Shown: piece after piece, positions 11,823 to 21,106 of the stretch
How the letters are laid out: the number at the start of each line of letters is the position of its first letter
How positions within the stretch are numbered: position 1 is the first letter of the stretch
From: Chitinophagales bacterium
Lineage (GTDB): Bacteria > Bacteroidota > Bacteroidia > Chitinophagales > Chitinophagaceae
Direction: 5' to 3'
Length of the DNA stretch: 64,000 bases
Assembly (NCBI GenBank): GCA_013297995.1
Contig: JAAFJB010000007.1
Coordinates: 1-64,000, forward strand
Made by a program: the position numbers and the translations under genes
The notes under the pieces: model-generated
Database searches by the model: none
What the model saw: the letters and a program-made list of their open reading frames with translations, nothing else
Told to the model about the DNA's origin: nothing

Positions 11823-12554
11823 TTATACACTTATCAATCCTGTTAAGGAATGGAAAACCTTTTCTAATGAGTTCTTAGCAGTGAGGTTTTCTAGCTGATC
11901 ATCGGCCACAATTTTACCCTTGTGAATGATGATTACCCTGCTACAGATGGCTTCTACTTCTTGCAGAATATGGCTTGAAAAGAGAACGGTTTTATCCTTA
12001 CCAAGCTCTTTAATTAGGTTGCGGATTTCTATGATTTGGTTGGGGTCTAGTCCACTCGTAGGTTCATCTAAAACAATTACTGCGGGATTGTGTAAGATGG
12101 CGGCAGCCAGCCCCACTCGCTGCTTATATCCTTTGGAAAGCTCGCCAATTTTCTTGTGTTGCTCTGCATCTACCCCCACTTTTTTAATAATATCGTCCAC
12201 CGTCTTATTACCACGGTCTGCCGTCCACTGTCCACTGCCTATTCCATGCACCCCAGCCACAAAAGCAAGGTATTCTTTTAGGTACATATTGGTGTAAAGG
12301 GGATTGGCTTCTGGGAGGTAGCCTATTTTTCGCTTACAATCAATAGGGTATTGCTGCATATTAATTCCACAGATTTGAATGCTGCCCTCATCGGGAGGCA
12401 GGAAGCCTGTGATCATTTTTAGGGTAGTAGTTTTGCCAGCGCCATTCGGCCCAAGAAAGCCTACAATTTCTCCTTTGTTTACCGAGAAACTAAGTTGATC
12501 AACTGCTTTTTGTGCACCATAATATTTAACCAATCCAGCAACTTCAATGGACAT
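11823..12554 (-). CDS. gldA: Gliding motility-associated ABC transporter ATP-binding subunit GldA
   Basis: Walker A GPNGAGKTTTL, LSKGYKQRVGLAAAILHNP signature, Walker B VIVLDEPTSGLDPNQ; overall GldA-like sequence. Confidence 0.8.
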   Translation of the reverse strand: MSIEVAGLVKYYGAQKAVDQLSFSVNKGEIVGFLGPNGAGKTTTLKMITGFLPPDEGSIQICGINMQQYPIDCKRKIGYLPEANPLYTNMYLKEYLAFVAGVHGIGSGQWTADRGNKTVDDIIKKVGVDAEQHKKIGELSKGYKQRVGLAAAILHNPAVIVLDEPTSGLDPNQIIEIRNLIKELGKDKTVLFSSHILQEVEAICSRVIIIHKGKIVADDQLENLTAKNSLEKVFHSLTGLISV

Positions 12555-12681
12555 ACCCTTAGTTTTTTCAAAAATAACTTAAATACGGTAGTATACTTGT
12601 TAAAAGCTACATGATCTATTTAATTACTTAAGCCAATTCAAAACAGGTTAACCCCCTTTTATTTCTATCTTCACGCTTATT

Positions 12682-14019
12682 ATGAGCATAAGTTTCCAAG
12701 ATCTCAACCTCAATACTGCCTTATTTTCTGCGTTGGATGATTTGGGTTTTACGCACCCAACTACCATACAGCATAGGGTATTTCCCATTGCCATGTCTGG
12801 CAGAGATATTTGTGGTATTGCCCAAACGGGTACAGGTAAAACCATTGCCTATCTATTGCCTTGCTTAAAACAATGGAAATTCAACAAGAATAAAGATCCG
12901 CAAGTATTAATTGTTGTTCCTACCAGAGAATTGGTTGCGCAAGTGGTGGAAGATATTAAAAAGCTATCTCCCTATATGAGTTTGATTGTAAAGGGAATTT
13001 ATGGGGGTGTAAATATCAATACCCAAGCGCTTGAATTAGAGAAAGAAGGCGTTGATATTTTAGTGGCAACACCGGGTAGACTATACGACCTTGCCATGAA
13101 TGGATCTTTTAAAACCAAATTCATCAAAAAATTGGTGATTGATGAAATGGACGAAATGCTGAATTTGGGCTTTCGTACCCAGCTAAAAAATATCATGGAT
13201 TTGTTGCCACAGAAAAGGCAAAACCTTTTATTTTCTGCTACCATTACAGAAGAAGTGGAAGCGCTAATAGCATCTTATTTTAATGATCCCATACGGGTGG
13301 AAGCAGCACCCACAGGAACCCCACTTGAAAATATTGAACAAACCAATTATATAGTCCCTAACTTTTATACCAAAGTAAATTTATTGGAATTATTATTATT
13401 GAATGATGCTTCCATGACGAAAGTATTGGTATTTGCCGCCACCAAAAAATTAGCAGATCAGCTGTATGAACAATTGGAACCTTCTTTTTCAGGTAGGGTT
13501 GGAATTATACATTCCAATAAAGAACAAAACCATCGTTTCAATACGGTTAAGCAATTCAAAGAAGGAAATTATCGTTTTTTAATTGCTACCGATATTGTTG
13601 CGCGTGGGATTGATATTGCGGAAGTATCGCATGTAATTAATTTTGATACACCCGATATACCCGAAAACTATATTCATAGAATTGGTAGAACGGGAAGAGC
13701 CGATAAAAAAGGCATTTCTATTACTTTTACAAGCCCCAGTGAAGCCAACCATAAAGCAGCTATTGAACAATTGATGAAATATACTATTCCTTTGCTGCCT
13801 CTTCCTTTAGATTTGTTGATTTCTACGGAATTAACCGAAGATGAAAAGCCAAAGGTATACATGAAAATACCGTATGTGAAAATTAAAAAGAAACCAGATG
13901 CGGGTGCTGCATTTCATGAAAAATCTGCAAAAAACAGCAGGCGTACAGTAAAAGTCAGCCGCAAAGATGAGATGCAGAAAAAGTATAAAAAGCCAATCAA
14001 AAGAGCCCCTAAAAAATAA
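12682..14019 (+). CDS. DEAD/DEAH-box RNA helicase
   Basis: AQTGTGKT, PTRELVAQV, DEMDEML variant of DEAD, SATI, ATDIVARGIDI, HRIGRTGRA; basic C-terminal tail. Confidence 0.93.
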   Translation: MSISFQDLNLNTALFSALDDLGFTHPTTIQHRVFPIAMSGRDICGIAQTGTGKTIAYLLPCLKQWKFNKNKDPQVLIVVPTRELVAQVVEDIKKLSPYMSLIVKGIYGGVNINTQALELEKEGVDILVATPGRLYDLAMNGSFKTKFIKKLVIDEMDEMLNLGFRTQLKNIMDLLPQKRQNLLFSATITEEVEALIASYFNDPIRVEAAPTGTPLENIEQTNYIVPNFYTKVNLLELLLLNDASMTKVLVFAATKKLADQLYEQLEPSFSGRVGIIHSNKEQNHRFNTVKQFKEGNYRFLIATDIVARGIDIAEVSHVINFDTPDIPENYIHRIGRTGRADKKGISITFTSPSEANHKAAIEQLMKYTIPLLPLPLDLLISTELTEDEKPKVYMKIPYVKIKKKPDAGAAFHEKSAKNSRRTVKVSRKDEMQKKYKKPIKRAPKK

Positions 14020-14029
14020 TTTTCATTAA

Positions 14030-15460
14030 TTATGCTTTAAAAAAAGCATCCATGGTTATTTCATGTTGTAAGAGGCCTGTATAGCTGTCTCTATTTTTAA
14101 TGCCATTGGTGGTTAACATGGTTAGGAACAAGGTTTTTTTTGTTTGGGTGGCTTGCTGAAAAATACTTAATTTCTCTCGTAGTTCATCAGCATATTTTTT
14201 GGTGATTTCAAATGGATGGATAGAAAATTTTAACTCACAAATATGAATACATTGATCTTGCCTATCAATTACTAAATCAATTTGCGCACCTCTTTCCTCC
14301 CCTAGGGTTTTGGTTTGCCAAATACTGGTCTCGGTATAAACGCCCTCAATACCCAATGTCTTTTTTATTTGAAGAATATGTTTTATGCCTATATTTTCAA
14401 AAGCCAATCCACTCCAGCTTTTCCATGAATTTCCTGTGGATAATTTTATCCAAGTACCTGGCCCAGTTGATCTACAGTTTTCTATAAATTTCAAATAAAA
14501 TAAACAGTACTCATCTGTTAATTTATAAATAATATCTTTTGCATTTTTGCCAAATGGAATATAAGCAGTAATAAACCCAGATTCAATAAGTTCTTCAAGC
14601 AATTGAGTAATACCTCCTCCAGAACTTAGTTTACAAACTTCTATAATTTCATTTCTTGATAATCCCTTTCCTTTTTTTGAAAGCGCCCTGATAATAGCTA
14701 AGTGATAATTTGCATCATCAAAAAGCGAATAAAAAAGTTCTTTGAATTCTTTTTGTAATAAGCCGTCCTTAGAAAAGCATATTTTATCAATCGCTTGTAC
14801 CGCACTTTCTCCTTTTTCAATTGCTTTTAGATATTGAGGAATGCCACCCATACCCATATACAATTGCAATAATTGGTATCTATCTAGATTTATTTTCCTT
14901 GCTTTTAAAAATAATTCCATCTCTCCAATTGTAAAAGGCAACAGCCTTATTTTTCGAGTAACTCTATTGTGCAGCCCGCCCCTGTTGTTCACTACTTTTT
15001 CAATCATCCAGGAAGCAGCAGATCCACAAATCACTACCACTAAATTTTTTTGAACAGATGCCCAAGTATTCCAAAAATTTTCAAATGCTTGCATGAAACC
15101 TGAACGGGGTGAGCTGAGCCAAGGGAATTCATCAAAAAAAATCACTTTTCTTTTCCTTTTTACCAATGGGGTGAGGTGTTGTATGAGCATTCCGAATGCC
15201 TCCATCCAACCACGTGGTTTGGCCAAGCCGAACCCTGTTTTCTTAGATAAAGCAGTACTGAAATTTTCTAATTGCTGATGGATTGAAGCATGGTGGATTC
15301 CTGATATTTCAAACGCCAGCTGATTTTCAAAAAAATTTCGAATTAAAAAAGTTTTACCTACCCTTCGTCGCCCATACACCGCCAAAAGTTCAGGTTCTCC
15401 TGATTTCAATAGCGTTGATAGTATATTTTTTTCTACATCTCTTCCTATAATTGTTTCCAT
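14030..15460 (-). CDS. AAA/STAND-like ATPase with C-terminal DUF234-type PD-(D/E)XK-like domain
   Basis: Walker A VYGRRRVGKTFLIRNFF, Walker B VIFFDEFPWLSS, GSAASWM; middle winged-helix-like segment; C-term GAQIDLVIDRQDQCIHICELKFS (D...ExK). Confidence 0.85.
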   Translation of the reverse strand: METIIGRDVEKNILSTLLKSGEPELLAVYGRRRVGKTFLIRNFFENQLAFEISGIHHASIHQQLENFSTALSKKTGFGLAKPRGWMEAFGMLIQHLTPLVKRKRKVIFFDEFPWLSSPRSGFMQAFENFWNTWASVQKNLVVVICGSAASWMIEKVVNNRGGLHNRVTRKIRLLPFTIGEMELFLKARKINLDRYQLLQLYMGMGGIPQYLKAIEKGESAVQAIDKICFSKDGLLQKEFKELFYSLFDDANYHLAIIRALSKKGKGLSRNEIIEVCKLSSGGGITQLLEELIESGFITAYIPFGKNAKDIIYKLTDEYCLFYLKFIENCRSTGPGTWIKLSTGNSWKSWSGLAFENIGIKHILQIKKTLGIEGVYTETSIWQTKTLGEERGAQIDLVIDRQDQCIHICELKFSIHPFEITKKYADELREKLSIFQQATQTKKTLFLTMLTTNGIKNRDSYTGLLQHEITMDAFFKA

Positions 15461-15526
15461 AATTCCGCTGGTTGATATATTGCTAGTATTGTTTTAATAG
15501 CGCATTATTTTTAACTGAACAGTTAT

Positions 15527-15630
15527 TTATATTTCGCCAAATATATAAAATTAGCACTTATTTGGCGAGATATAAAAGATTTATATTTCGCCAAATATAT
15601 GGAATAAGTACTTATTTGGCGAGATATAAA
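15527..15630. repeat. Two 50-bp palindromic repeat units (15527-15576 and 15581-15630), 46/50 identical
   Basis: TTATATTTCGCCAAATATAT-N-ACTTATTTGGCGAGATATAAA in each unit; four inverted TATATYTCGCCAAATA arms in total. Confidence 0.95.
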
Positions 15631-15695
15631 TATGAATTATTGAATACGGCTACCATTAAAATTTAATTGCCATTTCAGGTAAACGGCTAAAGCCG

Positions 15696-15703
15696 TACTT
15701 TTG
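15696..15703 (+). promoter_or_regulatory. Putative Bacteroidetes -7 element TAnnTTTG (TACTTTTG) for prfA
   Basis: TACTTTTG just upstream of prfA, adjacent to inverted repeat ACGGCT-AA-AGCCGT (15683-15696). No clear -33 element found. Confidence 0.45.
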
Positions 15704-15723
15704 CCAACTCAATTGAAGAAAAT

Positions 15724-16785
15724 ATGCTGAATAAGCTAGAAGCAATTAAAGCGCGGTTCGATCAAGTAGGCATAGCCCTTACCAACCCAGAAATTATTAA
15801 TAACCAAAAAGAATTTGGAGTATACAGCAAAGAGTATCGCTCTCTAGAAAAAATTGTACAACCCTATGAAGCCTATATTCGCGTGCTTGCCGATCACCAA
15901 TACGCTAAAGAAGCGTTAAACAGCAACGATGATGAAATGCGGGAACTCGCTAAAATGGAATTACCCGAACTCGATGAAAAGAAAGATGCACTAGAGAAAG
16001 AGCTTACCAAATTATTGATTCCCAAAGATCCACAAGACGATAAAAATGCCATTCTAGAAATACGTGCGGGTACGGGTGGTGATGAAGCCAGCCTTTTTGC
16101 AGGGGATCTATTGGGCATGTATCTCCGCTACTGCGCTAAAAAAGGATGGAAAACAGCTGTAGTAACTGAGAGTGAAGGAACTGTTGGAGGTTATAAAGAA
16201 GTAATTGTTGAAGTAAGTGGAGAGGATGTGTATGGTGTATTGAAATTTGAAAGTGGGGTACACCGAGTACAAAGAGTACCCAATACAGAAACCCAGGGAA
16301 GGGTGCATACTTCCGCCGCTACGGTGGCTGTTATGCCCGAAGCGGAAGAACTAGATTTTGAATTGAAAGAAAGCGATGTAAAAATGGAGACCGCCAGAAG
16401 TGGTGGCGCGGGGGGACAAAACGTTAATAAAGTAGAAACAAAAGTATTTCTTACCCATATTCCCACAGGGGTTGTTGTTGTTTGTCAAACCGAACGTTCT
16501 CAATTGGGAAATAGAGAAAAGGCAATGACCATGTTGCGGACTAAATTATACGAAGAGCAGGTTCGCAAACAAGAAGACGAAATATCTCGCCAGCGTAAAA
16601 CCTTGGTAAGTACTGGGGATAGAAGCGCAAAAATTAGAACTTATAACTGGCCGCAAGGAAGGGTAACCGATCATCGGATTGGGTTAACTTCCTATAACTT
16701 AGACGCTGTTATAAATGGTGAAATAGAAGAATTTATTGAGGCGTTGCAGATGGCCGAAAATGCTGCCAAAATGGTGAACCAATAA
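15724..16785 (+). CDS. prfA: Peptide chain release factor 1
   Basis: [23 protein letters not shown] (GGQ motif), [15 protein letters not shown]. Confidence 0.97.
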   Translation: MLNKLEAIKARFDQVGIALTNPEIINNQKEFGVYSKEYRSLEKIVQPYEAYIRVLADHQYAKEALNSNDDEMRELAKMELPELDEKKDALEKELTKLLIPKDPQDDKNAILEIRAGTGGDEASLFAGDLLGMYLRYCAKKGWKTAVVTESEGTVGGYKEVIVEVSGEDVYGVLKFESGVHRVQRVPNTETQGRVHTSAATVAVMPEAEELDFELKESDVKMETARSGGAGGQNVNKVETKVFLTHIPTGVVVVCQTERSQLGNREKAMTMLRTKLYEEQVRKQEDEISRQRKTLVSTGDRSAKIRTYNWPQGRVTDHRIGLTSYNLDAVINGEIEEFIEALQMAENAAKMVNQ

Positions 16786-16788
16786 CTA

Positions 16789-16822
16789 AAAAAAGCTGTC
16801 GCATTTCTACGACAGCTTTTTT
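16789..16822. terminator. Bidirectional Rho-independent-type terminator between convergent prfA and TonB receptor
   Basis: AAAAAAGCTGTCG-CATTTCTA-CGACAGCTTTTTT perfect stem with A and T tracts. Confidence 0.88.
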
Positions 16823-16842
16823 ATTAATTAACGATGGAGATT

Positions 16843-19800
16843 TTATTTCTTACAAAAATCACCAATTTCTAAGCTAATTCTTGCGAACAAGAATCTACCA
16901 TTAATTCCAAATTGATTTACAGGGAATAAGAAACGCTCACGGTTTGAAACATCTCTTGCAGCAGCATATCCACCCGTGGTTTTAGCAGTGCCAAGTGCAC
17001 TTGCCACAGGGTTTGTGTATACATTGGCAGCACTATTTCTAGGGTCAACAAAAATTCTATCAGGATATACGTCTAACAAATTGTTGGCTCCAAAAGAGAA
17101 GGAAGAATTCTTATAAAAGCGGTAAGTAACTACTAAATCAGTATTTATTTTTGCACTAAAACTTTGATCTACTTCAAATGCAACATCATTCCAGAATGCA
17201 CCTGCCGCATTTACCGAGCGAGGATCAACAATATTAACTGACTCAATTTTACCAAAGCGAACAGCTCTTAACAAGAAATTGAATTTCTTGATGGTGTAGT
17301 TAACAGTAAAGTTGATTTTACTATTAGGTTGCGCCACTTCAATTCTTGAACGTTGTTGACGATCAAACAATAAATTCTTAAAATCCTGTGCAGGATCTTT
17401 GGTTGGATCTGTTAAACTAGGATTGTTTACCGCATCATCAATTTTTGAATTGGTATTGATGCCACCCATTACTTTATTCTCATTAAAATTAGCTGCTAGG
17501 GATACAAATCCATTTCCTTTACCTAACTTATATTTCTGGGTAAGTACCAGATCTATACCTCTAGTGCGGGTGTTTACAGCATTGGTCCAGAACTGAACAC
17601 TTGAAACAGCAGGATCTATACCAGCACCAGTAAGAATGCCATTCACCAGTGAGTTTGTTCTAGCAAATTGTGTAGAAAGTACAATTCTATTGTCGATATT
17701 AATATTGTAGGCGTCAATAGTGAAAGTGGTATTCTTTCCCAGTTTACCTACCAATCCAACCGTGAAACTGGTAGAAGTTTCGGGACTAAGGTCTTTAATT
17801 CCAAAAGCATTTTTTACAATCGGGTTGTTGTTATTTGCTGTTAAAACGGTTGTTGGAACGCCGGCCACAAATTGAGTGGACTGATTCTGAAAATACCTTT
17901 GTTGCAAAGAAGGGGCTCTAAAGCCAGTACTAACAGAACCACGAATAGCTAAATTTGATGTAAGATCATATTTGGCTGTAAGTTTAGCACCCGTTCCTTT
18001 GTAAGTAGAATTTTCTTCGCCATAGCTTTCGTACCGAAAAGCACCTCCAATAAGGAATTTTTTGGTTTGATATTCTAAGTCGATATAAGCAGAATTAATA
18101 TTTCTTTTGGCCCTAACTTCATCACTTTTTTGAAAGCCAGGAAATACCTGTGAACCAGGTGCTGAAGGGCCACCAGCTATATTTACAACTTGACCAGTTG
18201 GCGTATACGTAATAGAAGGTACGGTGAACAATCTGCCACCATTTACAGAAGAACCCGTTTCGCCCGCAAAAATTCTATATTCTTCAAATCTATTTTCTAA
18301 TCCTGTAGCAAAATTGAAGCTAGCTCCATTTTTTAGATCGTATTTACGCGATAAATCCATATTAATGGTATTCTGCGTAAACATTATTTTACCCGCATCA
18401 AATTTGGTTTGCACACCGGAAGAAGCAGGTAAAGAGGCATTACCCGTGTTTTGGATATTGAACCCAACACTATTATTGCCAAAAGTATTGCTCACATCAA
18501 ACGACCAGGCCCCAAAACTCGTTTTTAGTCCCGCCATAAAAGATTGGTCTAATATTTTAGTATGAATCTGTGGCAAGAATCCATCTGTATAAAATCTAGA
18601 TCCATTTGGGTTTACGGGTTGCTGGTTCCAAGCATTGGGATTGCGGCTAAAGCCAGAAGCGTTTCCGTCTCTTTGAGAAGCACCACCTGTAAAATAAATT
18701 TCTGTTTTGTCGTTTAGCTTAACACCCGTGTTAATGAATCCACCCAAATTGGTGCTGGCTGAATTTCCAGCCACTATATTTTGACGATTATATCCACTTG
18801 CAGCTACTTGAGCCTTGTCTTGATCTATCATCCATCTTCTAAAGTCGGCTGTTGGAACACCTGTTGGTGCGTTGGGGAAAGCACCTCCATTGCCTAGATA
18901 TACCAAGGGAATATTGTCGATTCCACTTCTATTCGTTGCCTCTCTTTTTAATATCTGCATACTACCTGTGAGGTAAAACTTCTTATTAGAAATACCTCCA
19001 ACAATATCCACTTGTTGGTTTAATCCGTCTTGAATTTTTATACCGCCATTATAAGGCATATTGGTATTATTTTGGCCAGTCATTGCAGAGATATTCAAAC
19101 CTTTGTAATTTTTCTTTAGTACAACGTTTATTACACCTGCAATGGCATCAGATCCATATTGTGCAGCTGCACCATCTCTTAAAATTTCAATTCTTTCAAT
19201 AGCTGCAACAGGAATTGCATTTAAATCGGTGCCCACAGATCCTCTTCCAACAGTACCATTGATATTTACCAATGCCGTATTATGTCTGCGCTTGCCATTC
19301 AATAAAATCAAGGTTTGATCGGGCCCTAAACCCCTTAATCCCGAAGGATCAATATGATCCGTACCATCCGAAATGGTTTGTCTTGCTGACTGAAATGAAG
19401 GTGCCACATAAGTTAATAATTGGGTAAGATCTGCTTGTGCAAAATTTTTAATTTCCTTCATCTGAACCACATCAACAGGAACGGGCGTTGAAATACTGCT
19501 TCTCGGAAACTTATTCCTAGAACCAATTACTACAACCTCACTTGTTTCTTGAGCCTCTTTCAAAAATACCGTAGGTAAATTAATGGTGCTGCCTGCAACA
19601 ACTGTTACTTTAGTCTTTTCAGTAGCAGTACCCACATAACTAGTTAACAAAGTATAAATACCAGCGGGGAGATTTAAGCTGAAATTTCCTTCCGCATCCG
19701 AAATAATAGTGGTATTTCTACCCTCTACTTTAATTGTTGCTCCTGCAAGAGGCTGCCCCGAAGCATTTTTTACAGAGGATTTTATGATTCCTCCTTGTGC

Positions 19801-19872
19801 AAAAATTGCGACGCTAATAAACAGCATACCCATCAATGGTAGCAGTCTTTGAATTAATGCTAATTTTTTCAT
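16843..19872 (-). CDS. TonB-dependent receptor with N-terminal carboxypeptidase-regulatory-like domain
   Basis: Signal peptide, SSVKNASGQPLAGATIKVEGRNTTIISDAEGNFSLNLP, plug GLRGLGPDQTLILLNGKRRH...IERIEILRDGAAAQYGSDAIAGVINVVLKK, barrel. Confidence 0.92.
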   Translation of the reverse strand: MKKLALIQRLLPLMGMLFISVAIFAQGGIIKSSVKNASGQPLAGATIKVEGRNTTIISDAEGNFSLNLPAGIYTLLTSYVGTATEKTKVTVVAGSTINLPTVFLKEAQETSEVVVIGSRNKFPRSSISTPVPVDVVQMKEIKNFAQADLTQLLTYVAPSFQSARQTISDGTDHIDPSGLRGLGPDQTLILLNGKRRHNTALVNINGTVGRGSVGTDLNAIPVAAIERIEILRDGAAAQYGSDAIAGVINVVLKKNYKGLNISAMTGQNNTNMPYNGGIKIQDGLNQQVDIVGGISNKKFYLTGSMQILKREATNRSGIDNIPLVYLGNGGAFPNAPTGVPTADFRRWMIDQDKAQVAASGYNRQNIVAGNSASTNLGGFINTGVKLNDKTEIYFTGGASQRDGNASGFSRNPNAWNQQPVNPNGSRFYTDGFLPQIHTKILDQSFMAGLKTSFGAWSFDVSNTFGNNSVGFNIQNTGNASLPASSGVQTKFDAGKIMFTQNTINMDLSRKYDLKNGASFNFATGLENRFEEYRIFAGETGSSVNGGRLFTVPSITYTPTGQVVNIAGGPSAPGSQVFPGFQKSDEVRAKRNINSAYIDLEYQTKKFLIGGAFRYESYGEENSTYKGTGAKLTAKYDLTSNLAIRGSVSTGFRAPSLQQRYFQNQSTQFVAGVPTTVLTANNNNPIVKNAFGIKDLSPETSTSFTVGLVGKLGKNTTFTIDAYNINIDNRIVLSTQFARTNSLVNGILTGAGIDPAVSSVQFWTNAVNTRTRGIDLVLTQKYKLGKGNGFVSLAANFNENKVMGGINTNSKIDDAVNNPSLTDPTKDPAQDFKNLLFDRQQRSRIEVAQPNSKINFTVNYTIKKFNFLLRAVRFGKIESVNIVDPRSVNAAGAFWNDVAFEVDQSFSAKINTDLVVTYRFYKNSSFSFGANNLLDVYPDRIFVDPRNSAANVYTNPVASALGTAKTTGGYAAARDVSNRERFLFPVNQFGINGRFLFARISLEIGDFCKK

Positions 19873-19896
19873 AATACAGTTTAGTTTGAATAAAAA

Positions 19897-19922
19897 TATA
19901 GAAAATACAATTATTTTCTATA
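19897..19922. promoter_or_regulatory. Perfect inverted repeat upstream of TonB receptor start
   Basis: TATAGAAAATA-CAAT-TATTTTCTATA, 24 bp upstream of the reverse-strand ATG at 19872. Confidence 0.6.
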
Positions 19923-20014
19923 AAAATTGGCTTATTATAGGTATTGTTTTACTTTTTATGATGAAAAAGTATTAAAAAATAAACATTTTATTTATAATAA
20001 TATATATTTTATTG

Positions 20015-21043
20015 TTATATATTCTCTTTTTCTTTTAAGCTTAATTCCCATTTCCAAGCGGTATCCATCATTTCTTTGAGGCCATATTGAATATTCCAAC
20101 CCAGTTTTTTTACGGCAGCATCATTATTTGCATAGATGGCTACCACATCTCCAGCGCGACGAGGGCCTGTTTCGTAATTCAGTTTTACGCCGCTTACTGT
20201 TTCAAAACTATGAATAGCTTCCAGCACACTAACCCCATCGCCCGTACCTAAATTAAATATATCGCAGGTTGTTTCATTTTTTTCGGCTAATAAATACTGA
20301 ACAGCTAAAGTATGCGCATGGGCTATATCTGAAACATGAATATAATCGCGAATACAACTGCCATCTCGGGTGTCGTAATCGGTGCCATGCACCCACATTT
20401 TAGGTAGTTTTCCAATGGCAGTCTGGGTAATTGCAGGCACCAAATTTTGCGGTTTGCCCACGGGCAACTCTCCAATATATATAGATGGATGAGCTCCAAC
20501 TGGATTAAAATATCGCAATAAAATAGTATTGGTAGCAGTAGCGTTGGTAAAATCTTTCAGAATTTCTTCTCCCATTTGCTTTGTTGCGCCATAGGGCGAT
20601 TCTGCTTTTTTGGTAGGCGTAGCTTCTGTTACAGGAATTGCATCTGGATTGCCATACACCGTGCAAGAAGAGGAGAATACAAAATGCGGCACTCCAAATT
20701 CCTGCACACATTTTAATAAATTAATTAAGCCAAACATATTATTCTCATAATAGCGAAGTGGCTCCTGTACCGATTCTCCTACTGCTTTGTAAGCTGCAAA
20801 ATGAATAATGCCATCTATATCGGTATGTTCTTGAAAAACGGCTTGCGTATCATCAAAATTCTTGAGGTCCACCGCATAGTTCTTAACTTTTTTGCCCGTA
20901 ATTTTTTCTATACCTTCTAATGCAGTATTCGTGGATCTGGAAAAATCATCCAGTGATATCACGTCAAAACCATTTTCTAGTAGATCTACAATAGTGTGTG
21001 ATCCAATATAGCCGCATCCACCCGTAACCAATATTTTTGCCAT
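20015..21043 (-). CDS. galE: UDP-glucose 4-epimerase
   Basis: VTGGCGYIGSHTIVDLL, SSSCTVYGNP, SPYGATKQMGEEI, LRYFNPVGAHPS, RDYIHVSDIA. Confidence 0.96.
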   Translation of the reverse strand: MAKILVTGGCGYIGSHTIVDLLENGFDVISLDDFSRSTNTALEGIEKITGKKVKNYAVDLKNFDDTQAVFQEHTDIDGIIHFAAYKAVGESVQEPLRYYENNMFGLINLLKCVQEFGVPHFVFSSSCTVYGNPDAIPVTEATPTKKAESPYGATKQMGEEILKDFTNATATNTILLRYFNPVGAHPSIYIGELPVGKPQNLVPAITQTAIGKLPKMWVHGTDYDTRDGSCIRDYIHVSDIAHAHTLAVQYLLAEKNETTCDIFNLGTGDGVSVLEAIHSFETVSGVKLNYETGPRRAGDVVAIYANNDAAVKKLGWNIQYGLKEMMDTAWKWELSLKEKENI

Positions 21044-21106
21044 AGTATAAGATTATACTGTGCAAGATAAAACATGAAGGTGAATTGGGCAGAAATGATT
21101 CTTTAA

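Noticed and set aside
11823-12554. Possible gliding/T9SS locus around gldA and gldB
   Set aside because: gldA and gldB are about 27 kb apart and no other gld/por genes are seen between them; dispersed placement is normal for the phylum.
15527-15630. Possible mini-CRISPR array
   Set aside because: Only two units, each an internally palindromic 50-mer separated by 4 bp; no spacers and no cas genes nearby.
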